From Mesostigma viride (taxonomy: Eukaryota > Streptophyta > Mesostigmatophyceae > Mesostigmatales > Mesostigmataceae): a stretch of DNA of 64,000 nt. The stretch's first letter is position 1. The number at the start of each line of letters is the position of its first letter. The position numbers and the translations under genes were made by a program. The DNA lies in NCBI GenBank assembly GCA_009746045.1, contig RPFO01000024.1, positions 5,001 to 69,000 on the forward strand. Direction: 5' to 3'. Below are positions 54,336-63,141 of this stretch, in pieces. The notes below the pieces were generated by a model. It saw only the letters and a list, made by a program, of their open reading frames with translations, was not told where the DNA came from and ran no database searches.

Positions 54336-56613
54336 GGGGACGGGACATGCCCGAATTTTTTGGCGCCAAAAAATTCGCGCCGGTACCGAAGGTCATAAAT
54401 TTCACGTGCACGGTGCGCGCACCCATTGCAGAAGTGGCCATGGCGACTGCGTTCAGGCGAAACTACCACACTAGGGCAGGCGAAATGCAAAAATTTTACT
54501 CGAATCTAAAAGACGATGAGTTTATGATGTTAGTTTGTGGCGGAAATCAGCTGGTTTACAATATCGCTGTTGTTTTTTAATGCCATCGGCATGGGGGGTA
54601 ATCTGAATTTTTTGGTCGCGCGGAATAAAATAGAATTCATGATAGCGGCAGTAAAATCGCGGTTTTTAGGGTTGTTTTGACCGTGAAGCAGGCGTTAATA
54701 CCCTTTGCATCGAATTCTAAACCGAGCTGGTGCTTTTTGCCAGATTTTCGGCCATAATCGGTAAGTAATTGTTCAGACCTGCGCAGTGCGTGTCTGACCT
54801 GTCCATGGAAGAACGGCGGTTGTTGCGCGCCTGGGCGAGGGATTTACGAGAGCGAGGTACAGGTTTGTCGCGAATGTTATCTGCTATCAGTGCTTTCTTC
54901 TATGAGCTCATCGTTCGAGGTTTTTTGCGTTCTTTTTGGGCCGTTTCCGCCAGCTATCTCGCCGTCGCTTGCCGTTGTGTTGTCGAATACCTGGCAGCTT
55001 TAGATTGTTTTCGTTGATGTCGTGATCAGGGCCGCTTCAGTCGCAGCCTATAGCTCTTCGGGAAGGTATAAGGCATTTCATAAAACGTGTTCCGGCAAGG
55101 ATGTTGTGCGTATGGACGCTTCTTGTTGTGTGAGAGTGACGCACCCTCTCTTCTCAGCGGCATCACAGCGCTCATGCGCTGAAGGGCCGCCAATGGTTTC
55201 TTTGAATTTTATCGTGCAGGGATGGAAGTGTTTTAGTGATGATGATGTTGGAGATATTGCATATGTGTGACTGCATGTAGATAGCTGTCACCAATGGTTG
55301 TTTGAGCTTTCCTTTGTTATGATGATGTGACAAGACTACAATGTGCTGAGCCAACCATGGTTGACATGCATGACTGCATGCAAGCTATATATACCATGTT
55401 CCTACTTGGTTCCTTGCCCTCCATAGTCCCAGTTTGTCATCCATGCCGGGGAGGACAGTTTAGGAGGTGTTGTTGAGTTGATTAGCTTGGTTTTCATCAA
55501 CCTTACACTCTAACCTAGGAGAAACATAGGAAATGCTGCTTAGGCATATTAGGGCTACCATCGTCAAGGCTATGAACATATTTACAAGGCTGGCCATGCT
55601 GGAGGGATGATGAAGACATATGAGGAGCGTGGCCACCCCTTCGTACATTGTAAACATACTCAGCATGGTTTTGGTGCATGTTGGATGGCATACGAAGTGG
55701 CACTGTGGGGTTACTAACTTACTGAGTGGTCCTTAGCGCCTTGTCAGGTGGTCATATAGGAAACCCATCAACTTGAGTAGTTCTTGTCACAATGACCCCC
55801 CACGTTGAGCATGCGTTGCCGTCAGCGTGCAAGAGTTAATTATGTGTGCTTTGGTCAGTTTGCAGATGTCCTTGATGAAGAAGGAGGTGCTAGTGTGGCT
55901 GAATGGTTACTCTAATTTCCTTGTAGAGTCCACATGGGTGGCCGTCTTGGAATGGTTGTAACTTGGGCAGTTCTTGTCAGAATGGCGTCAAACCTTGAAC
56001 ATAGGAGGTACCGTATGTGCAGAGGTTGGCAGCATGTGGTTTGGCCAGTTTTTGCATGGTTTGGATGGATAAAGGGGTGTTTATGGTGTAAGATACACTA
56101 AGAAACCTCCCTTAGCTTCGTCACAGGTGGCTACCTAGGAAATCCATCAACTAGAGCTGCGCTCGTCAGAATGACCTGAAAATTTGGGGCTGCATGTCCC
56201 CCCACCTGTAATATTTGGGAATATATGGTGGAGCACGATATGATGTGTTTATGATTTGATTTTTTTTTTTTGGATTAAAAAAGTACCTGTTTTGCGGGAA
56301 ATCCATCAACGTGAGTAAACATTCTTATTTCTTGGTCCCAATTAGGTAGAATTTCTCAAAAGTGGGGGAACTATGCGGGAATATATGATTTGGTCCAAAT
56401 ATGTTTGCCCATTGTCCTAGGGAAAATGTGACTAAAATAGCGTCTTTTTCTATTTTTAGCGCGTTACCGGTGTATGGTGGGGGCTAGTACCCCCCCCAAG
56501 TGGCTGGAAAATTTTTTTTTAATCATATTTATGGTCCCCAATCATCATTGGATTTTTTGCACATGCATAGGTATGGTTTCCAGAAAAGTGCCCTTTAGGC
56601 ATGTCCCCTCCCC
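54336..56613 (-). mobile_element. Element A', inverted near-identical copy of A
   Basis: 2278 bp, the same length as A and in reverse orientation. TTAA at 54332-54335 and 56614-56617. I noticed one substitution against A (ATATTTGGACC for ATATTGGGACC). It sits inside split-repeat element 2. Together A and A' form inverted arms around a 3.8-kb spacer. Confidence 0.85.
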
Positions 56614-56721
56614 TTAAATCTGTTTTCTGGCAACGGAGAGCGCCCATCGCGACAGGACAGCTTTTGACGGGAAAGGAAATGGTGCTTCTTTAGCGGACCG
56701 GAGGGCCAGGAAGGGGAGGTT

Positions 56722-56845
56722 GGGTAATCGCGAGCCATGCCTAAGGAGTTCTTAATAGCGGTTCTGTAACCGCTACCTGTCTGTATGCATCTACTTATTG
56801 TTTTAACAAAGATGCTGGTGACTATGGTGAGCAAACGGGTGTATG
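56722..56845 (+). repeat. B1 repeat of split-repeat element 2
   Basis: Starts GGGTAATCGCGAGCCATGCC and ends AACGGGTGTATG. Repeated at 57300-57425 (B2). Part of it resembles the B1 region of element 1 (ACTTATTGTTTTAA, AAGATGCTGGT). Confidence 0.85.
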
Positions 56846-57262
56846 AATCGGATTTCTTTGAAAAGAGTTTCTCGAAGTGAGGCGGGGAATAAGGCCGCTC
56901 ACGGGAGCCGCCTGGATGGTCGGCTGAACCGGGCGGGTTTGGCAGATGTAACCGGATTTGGCTAATGGCTGGCGACCTGGAATTGTTAGTAGGGGCAGTG
57001 GCCCTATTGTGCTACAATCTCGAAACAATCTTATGCTTAAAGTTTGACAGGGCCGGGTTTGTTGAACCGGTTTGTTGAATGATAATTAGAACCTTTCGGA
57101 AAGGGTATTTGATTGGTTGTTGTTTTTGTGGTACGGTAGTAGGTGTCGCTACATTCTCAGGTTGGCGTGTTAAGTTAAGCTCGGTTGCTGATGTCAGCCC
57201 CGTGCTAGGGCAGTTTGACTACTTTGGCGGCGTAGTGACATTGTTGTGGTCTTTTTTCTTGT
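56846..57262 (+). repeat. A2 repeat of split-repeat element 2
   Basis: 417 bp, second copy of 53140-53556, with no difference noticed. Followed by CCCACCCACCCACCC. Confidence 0.92.
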
Positions 57263-57299
57263 CCCACCCACCCACCCTCTTTGGTGGCCTGGTCTGCGC

Positions 57300-57425
57300 G
57301 GGTAATCGCGAGCCATGCCTAAGGAGTTCTTAATAGCGGTTCTGTAACCGCTACCTGTCTGTATGCATCTACTTATTGTTTTAACAAAGATGCTGGTGAC
57401 TATGGTGAGCAAACGGGTGTATGAA
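57300..57425 (+). repeat. B2 repeat of split-repeat element 2
   Basis: Copy of B1, ending at the rejoining point with B (ACACCCCTTTATAC). Confidence 0.85.
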
Positions 57426-57945
57426 CACCCCTTTATACATCTAAGCCACGTGAAAACTGGCCAAACCACACACTACCATCCTCTGCACATATGGTACCTC
57501 CTATGTTCCAGGTTTGACGACGTTCCGACAAGAACTGCCCAAGTTACAACCATGCCAAGACGGCCACCCATGTAGACACTACAAGGAAATTATAGTAACC
57601 ATTCAGCCACACTAGCACCTCCTTCTTCATCAAAGACATCTGCAAACTGACCAAAGCACACATAATTAACTCTTGCACGCTGACGGCAACGCATGCTCAA
57701 CGTGGGGGTCATTGTGACAAGAGCTACTCAAGTTGATGGGTTTCCTATATCAAGGAGACCAGCGCAGGCCAGAAATCGGGAGAATCCGGACCATGGTAAC
57801 TCGAGCCTGCCGTTATCTTGTCCGCGTGTTAGAGTCGTTCAGGATGATGAAGATGAATGGTGATGGAAATGTGTATCCGTGTGCATTGAAATTATGGCTG
57901 GCTTACGTGTAGAGCGACTAGATGACCTAGACGGTGGGGCCGGAA

Positions 57946-59253
57946 CAGTGAACAGCCATACGGCGTATAATACGCCGTATGGCGCGTATTATACGCCATA
58001 CGCAAGATTTCCGTATGAAAATGGGAAAAAAAATACGCACTGCGTATTTTTTGCGTATTTTTTGCGTATTGCGTATTTTTTGCGTATTTTTTGCGTATGA
58101 ACCGCGTTCGAAGTAGCTTCTGGCATCATTTTGGACGGCACGTGGAGCCGGAACTAGACTGTATCTAGGCGACCTGGAACTCCGCGACAAATAAACGACA
58201 TGCAGGTGCCAAGCTGGCCGTGCATGTACGACTGTACGTGCATTGCTGCAGATTGCTGCGTGTCGGACTAGGGTCTAGGAGACGAAGGACGAGGAAATTA
58301 GGTGACGAAGTTATGTTGTCTGCCAACAAGGGCGCGCATCTGGCACCTAACATTTAATCGTAGCACAATTGACATCCAGGCACCATGGCTAGCGACGGTG
58401 ATGGTGTGGGTCTATGGAACACGATGATGACTGGGCCGACGAGATGCAGGCCGTATTCGAGACTGTCTGGACACACATCGTGAAAGAACAGACTCTCAAC
58501 AAGAAAGGGCAGCCGACAGGTAACTACAAGCTAAGTGACGTGCACACTTTTGGATGCAAAATTCTCGGGTTCTACCACCCGAGCAAGGCTAGCACCCGCC
58601 ATATCATGGGCGCTACGTACGCGAAGGAGGCAAGAGTGAGCGAGTGCAAGAGGCCGCCGGAGGCATTACGTCGCAGGCTGCGGGGTATTTGGTGTGACTC
58701 GCGATGCACATAAATGCCTTATTTAGCCATGCAGGCTGCTGCTAGCCAGCCACCGTACCATATGTGTTAATGGTTTAGGGAAGCTGGGTCGGGTTGCTGG
58801 CATGCATAGTATCCTGCACGCTAGCCACATTGTTGGCAGCCCGTATGGATTCTTGCTTCATGTAGATCAATATTGCATGGTGGCCTACCACGAGTAGGCA
58901 AGATGTCTGCTTCTGGCACAATGTCTTATTACTTTTGGCAAGTTGGCCGACTGACCGTGTGCTATTTACAGACATTATTAATAACAACAGATGTACAATG
59001 CTTGTATTTGTAGGCATGCAGCGACGGCAACGGCAATATTATGTGATGATGTGTTAAATAAAGGCAAGTGGTATTGCAAGAACACACAAAAAAAATGCCT
59101 GATTGGTCAGAATGTTGAAGAACCCCCTGAACCATGCAAAAAACAGCATTTTCAAGAGTCCCCGTATGATTTGCGTATTATACCCCGTATGGCGTATTAT
59201 ACACCATACCCATGGGCCCCGTATGATTGCGTATTGCGTATGGCTGTACACTG
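57946..59253. mobile_element. hAT-like non-autonomous element in R1
   Basis: 1308 bp, starts CAGTGAACAGCCATACG and ends with the complement of CAGTGTACAGCCATACG. Flanked by the 8-bp duplication GGCCGGAA (57938-57945, 59254-59261). CAGTG ends plus an 8-bp duplication are diagnostic of hAT. Subterminal GCGTATTTTTTGCGTA and GCGTATAATACGC repeats fit transposase-binding sites. A 99-codon frame (58414-58713) has no recognisable domain; it could be a transposase remnant. Confidence 0.88.
58414..58713 (+). CDS. Small ORF in the hAT-like element, unknown
   Basis: 99 codons, beginning MEHDDDWADEMQAVFETVWT and containing LSDVHTFGCKILGFYHPS. I recognise no motif. Position inside the hAT-like element suggests a transposase remnant or captured fragment, or chance. 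Confidence 0.25.
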   Translation: MEHDDDWADEMQAVFETVWTHIVKEQTLNKKGQPTGNYKLSDVHTFGCKILGFYHPSKASTRHIMGATYAKEARVSECKRPPEALRRRLRGIWCDSRCT

Positions 59254-60043
59254 GGCCGGAAACAGCATGCTTGATCAGGGCGTGTGTTTCGAGCCTAACT
59301 GGCCGGGACTCGGGAGCTAGTGTCTAGTGGTGAGCACCATTGCTGCGATCGCTCTCCCACCATTTACGAGGAAATACCCGCAAATGGAAAACCACTGAAA
59401 AGGTCTAGCTACTAGTCAGTCATCACGTTAGCCATGCCATGATTCCAAACGCCCAAGAACTGCACACCGCCAGCACACGGTGCAAAGGCAAAAAGCCGGA
59501 CGACAGCACTTTCAAATGTGCGGCGGGAACCAAAAGCCCGCGTATGCCAGGGTCTCCTATATTCTGATTTCCTATATGATCACCTGACAAGGCGCTAAGG
59601 ACCACTCAGTAAGTTAGTAACCCCACAGTGCCACTTCTTATGCCATCCAACATGCACCAAAACCATGCTGAGTATGTTTACAATGTACAAAGGGGTGGCC
59701 ACGCACCTCATATGTCTTCATCATCCCTCCAGCATGGCCAGCCTTGTAAATATGTTCATAGCCTTGACGATGGTAGCCCTAATACGCCTAAGCAGCATTT
59801 CCTATGTTTCTCCCAGGTTAGAGTGTAAGGTTGATGCCAACCAAGCTAATCAACTCAACAACACCTCCTAAACTGTCCTCCCCGGCATGGATGACAAACT
59901 GGGACTATGGAGGGCGAGGAACCAAGCAGGAACATGGTATATGATAGCTTGCATGCAGTCACGCATGTCAACCATGGTTGGCTCAGCACATTGTAGTCTT
60001 GTCACATCATCATAACAAAGGAAAGCTCAAACAACCATTGGTG

Positions 60044-61274
60044 GAGGGACTGCAACGCCTTCAGCCTGGTGAGTCCCCTTTGCACCTTGTGCTGGTGGAC
60101 TTCATCAAAGCCTTCGATTCGGTTTTCTGGCCTGCGCTTTGGGACATCCTCGAGTTGTTCCGGATCCCCCGCCCCCTGATTGCGGTCATCCGCAACCTGT
60201 ATGAAGGGTCCACCACTTCGGTGCGCACTTCTTACGGGACCACGCCCCCATGCCCTTTACAGAAGGGTGTGTGGCAGGGCTGCGTGCTGTCGCCCTACCT
60301 GTTCATTATTGTTGTCGAATACGTAATGATTCAGGCGCGCAAGCGATTTGCCCGCATCGTGGGCAGGGAACCAGGAGTGCAGGTTGCTAACAAATTCTGG
60401 CATGGCGGTGCGGACACGGAGATTCGGCTGGCAGACATCATCTACGCAGACGACACCACCCTCTTCGAGGACACTGAGCACGTGCAGACATGGCTTGACT
60501 GCCTGGCTCTCGAGGCCCGTGCAGTGGGGCTGGAGGTCAGCAAGAAGACAGAGGCCCTGGCGGTTGGGCTCACCAACTCACCGCCGCCCCTCTATCTCCT
60601 AGACGGCTCTCGAGTCCTGTATCGGGACCGCGTTAATTAAGCCGCTGGGCAGCCTGCTCCCCAGCTGCGAGGTTGATGTGGACCATCGCATCTCCCTCGC
60701 CTGGCACGCTTTACGCCAGTACCGGGCCCTGTGGCGCAAGCCCCTGGGCAAGATCGAGAAACAGGACCTGTTCAAGGTCCTCGTGCTTCCTGTTCTCACG
60801 TATGGAGCCGAGACGTGGACCCTCACCGCCGACCTGGCCCGCAAGCTGGACGGCGCGGTCACCAGCATGCTGCGTTCCATTTTCAGAGTAGGATATGCTG
60901 CTCATGTCCGCAATGAGGACCTGTACCAGGGCATGCCCTATATCACCAGCACCATTAAGCAACGACGCCTGCAGCTAGTAGGGCACCTAGCTCGCACCAA
61001 CCAGGTAGACACCTCACGTGGCCCCCCCGCAGGACTGCGACCAGCCCAGCCTGGCCGGCACCTCCTGACGTGGGCTGGGCCCAGTGATGTTAGACGCCGC
61101 AAGGCCCGCACCTTCAAAGAACAGCTAGTAGAGGACATGGGGGGCCTAGGCCTCTCCGTGATTTGGAAGAAGATGATGGACAAGGCCAAGTGGGCCCAGG
61201 TCATAGAGGACAACGAGCCCCCCCCAGTGGGGAAGCGCCCGCGTGTGCAATCCCGTGGGAGGCACGCCAGATAG
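60044..61274 (+). pseudogene. LINE RT ORF2 fragment, 4-bp frameshift
   Basis: First frame runs to the stop in GTTAATTAA (about 60632-60640). The second runs to the stop at 61272-61274. They differ by exactly the four bases TTAA, and removing one TTAA gives DRVKPLG, in line with the paralogous fragment at 47.5 kb. Palm catalytic YADD is intact. N-terminal endonuclease and RT fingers are missing by truncation. Confidence 0.82.
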
Positions 61275-61456
61275 CTCCCCTAGGGCAGCGTGCGGCTGCC
61301 TAGATAGATGTTGTAGTCAGAATGCTGTTAGATAGATGTAGTGTGTAGCCAACGTAGATAGATTAGACCGGTAGGACTGTTTGCACCTATCCATCCATCC
61401 ATCGGGGTTAATGCTCCGTGACTCCCCAACGGGAGCACGAGTCTAATTAATTAATT
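60044..61456 (+). mobile_element. 5'-truncated LINE with reverse transcriptase, 11-bp target duplication
   Basis: Inserted in B between AACCATTGGTG duplications (60033-60043 and 61457-61467). The uninterrupted site is present in A near 49578. RT motifs: LVDFIKAFDSVFW, GVWQGCVLSPYLF, IIYADDTTLF. Further on: LTYGAETWTL and a basic C-terminus (KRPRVQSRGRHAR). The 3' end has hairpin GACTCCCCAACGGGAGCA and (TTAA)n (61404-61456). The RT frame is broken once at about 60631-60640 by an extra TTAA. Confidence 0.88.
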
Positions 61457-62016
61457 AACCATTGGTGCCAGCTATCTACATGCAGTCACACAAATGCAAT
61501 ATCTCCAACATCATCATCACTAACACACTTCCATCCCTGCACGATAAAATGCAAAGAAACCACTGGCGGCCCTTCAGCGCATGAGCGCTGTGATGCCGCT
61601 GTGGCCTGCGAAGAGAGGGTGCGTCACTCGCAAACAACAAGAAGCGTCCATACGCACAACATCCTTGCCGGAACGCGTTTTATGAAATGCCGGCTTATAC
61701 CTTCCCAAAGAGCTATAGGCTGCGACTGAAGCGGCCCTGATCACGGCATCAACGAAAACAATCTAAAGCTGCCAGGTATTCGACAACACAACGGCAAGCG
61801 ACGGCGAGCTAGCTGGCGGAAACTGCCCAAAAAGAACGCAAAAAACCTCGAACGATGAGCTCATAGAAGTAAGCACTGATAGCAGATAACATTCGCGACA
61901 AATCTGTACCTCGCCCTCGTAAATCCCTCACCCAGGCGCGCAACAACAGCCGTTCTTCCATGGACAGGTCAGACACGCACTGCGCAGGTCTGAACAATTA
62001 CTTACCGATAATGGCC

Positions 62017-62086
62017 AAATCATGGAATATGTGCTACATGACCTCCCCACGGCGGCATGTTATAATTTAATTTAATTTTTTTTAAC
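62017..62086 (+). repeat. Very short LINE tail inserted in B
   Basis: Contains GAATATGTGCTACATGACCT, the hairpin CTCCCCACGGCGG and (AATTT)n, flanked by GGCC (62013-62016, 62087-62090). Element A has the uninterrupted ATTATGGCCGAAAATC. Confidence 0.75.
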
Positions 62087-62385
62087 GGCCGAAAATCTGG
62101 CAAAAAGCACCAGATCGGTTTAGAATTCGATGCAACCGATATTAACGCCTGCTTCACGGTCAGAACAACCCCCAAAACCGCGATTTTACAGCCGCGATCA
62201 TGAACTCTATTTCATTCCGCGCGACCGAAAAATTCAGATTACCCCCCATGCCGATGGCATTAAAAAACAACAGCGATATTGTAAACCAGCTGATTTCCGC
62301 CACAAACCAACATCATAAACGCATCGTCTTTTAGATTCGAGTAAAAATTTTGCATTTCGCCTGCCCTGGTGTGGTAGTTTCGCCT

Positions 62386-63079
62386 TGTAACAACCAAATG
62401 TTACATCCAAAGTTTTCCTACTGTTGATCTTATTATGAGTTCTTGAGGACAATTATTTGAGAAGTTAGGAGGCTTGACGTCTATTGGATATTGGGCCTGT
62501 TAAGACCTGTCGAATTTATTGTTCTACCCTCATTGGTCGTGGCCTGATCCACGTAGGGTACTTTGTACGGTTTTGTTCAGTCAGTCATAGATTCTCCTTA
62601 ATACCGTTGTACCTGGTGGATCTGTTTCCAGGTCATGGAGATTCAGTATGTGCTGGCTTTGTGTTGTGTGGAGGATTCGGAGGATAAGATCTTATCTTGA
62701 GTGATCCTCACTTTTGATTGGTCCTTCCGGGTTAGGGTTGAGCCGACTCTGCGCACGATGACTTTTATCCTGTTGGGTGGCGTGCATGTGTGCGTGTGAG
62801 AACTAAAGCTATGGTGTAATTCAAGGGTTTCCTTGTTTCATCAATCAAACAACCCTTGCTAAAAGTCAACTATAACTTCAACAGATAGTCGACTTGGATA
62901 TAACTTGTCTGTTGTGTCTAACAAGGGTGGGGACTCATTCCCTTAACTGTTGAAGATCCATCTTCATTGCTTCTCTGGACGTGAAGTTATCTGTCGCGAC
63001 TCCAACCCAGGTATAAAGATCTTTTCACATCAATGTTGAAACTGAGGCTGTTGCAAACACAACATTTTTAGTCGTTACA
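62386..63079 (+). repeat. 5' LTR of the right-edge element
   Basis: 694 bp, TGTAACAACCAAATGTTAC at the start and TTTTTAGTCGTTACA at the end. Terminal inverted bases TGTAAC/GTTACA. Followed at once by TTGGTATCGGAGGTTTC. The second LTR lies outside the window, so the boundary rests on the termini and the break in B. Confidence 0.75.
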
Positions 63080-63080
63080 T

Positions 63081-63098
63081 TGGTATCGGAGGTTTCTA
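63081..63098 (+). other. Primer-binding site of the right-edge element
   Basis: TGGTATCGGAGGTTTCTA, two bases after the LTR. Close to the TGGTATC.GAG form complementary to initiator-Met tRNA ends in plant retroelements. Confidence 0.55.
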
Positions 63099-63141
63099 CC
63101 TAGGTGTTGGTTGTCTTGATAGTATTAGTTCACGGTTAACA

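Larger units (their letters stand above)
53140..57425 (+). mobile_element. Split-direct-repeat (DIRS/PAT/TOC-like) element 2, carrying element A'
   Basis: A1 53140-53556 and A2 56846-57262 (417 bp each). B1 56722-56845 ends just before A2. B2 57300-57425 repeats B1 after A2, separated from it by a (CCCA)n-containing 37-bp spacer. The internal region is interrupted by A' at a TTAA. Without A' the element is about 2.0 kb. It shares the A start (TCGG.TTTCTTTGAA), the CCCA spacer and parts of the internal sequence with element 1, but the repeats otherwise differ. No coding capacity seen. Confidence 0.7.
57751..59567 (+). mobile_element. R1 repeat, complete copy (copy 3), split by a hAT element
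   Basis: Begins CAAGGAGACCAGCGCAGGCC and ends GGTCTCCTATATTCTGA, flanked by the 10-bp duplication TTTCCTATAT (57741-57750, 59568-59577). It is about 500 bp without the hAT insert. A 10-bp duplication fits Mutator-like or retroposon insertion. Ends show only weak inverted similarity (GGAGACC). No coding. At 59413-59465 it supplies the empty site for the piggyBac-like element of 2.5-4.3 kb. Confidence 0.75.
50541..62385 (+). mobile_element. Element B, diverged copy of A in seven pieces
   Basis: Segments colinear with A: 50541-50751, 50961-51055, 52902-53139, 57426-57750, 59578-60043, 61468-62016 and 62091-62385. Together they total about 2.18 kb and match the first 2.16 kb of A; the end is cut by the LTR element at 62386. 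Between segments lie a LINE tail fragment, two split-repeat elements, R1 with a hAT insert, a LINE, and a short LINE tail. B starts GGGGAGGGAATATGCC directly after the TTAA that also flanks A, so A landed in B's own target duplication. Confidence 0.8.

Noticed and set aside
51056..57262. Hammerhead ribozyme (retrozyme) in the 417-bp repeats
   Set aside because: The stretch CCGCTGGATGAGCGGC looked similar, but the conserved CTGATGA core and the GAAA partner are missing.
51056..57425. Ordinary LTR (TRIM-type) elements
   Set aside because: The segment before the right repeat is repeated again after it, and the repeats lack TG...CA ends. The split-repeat layout explains both elements better.
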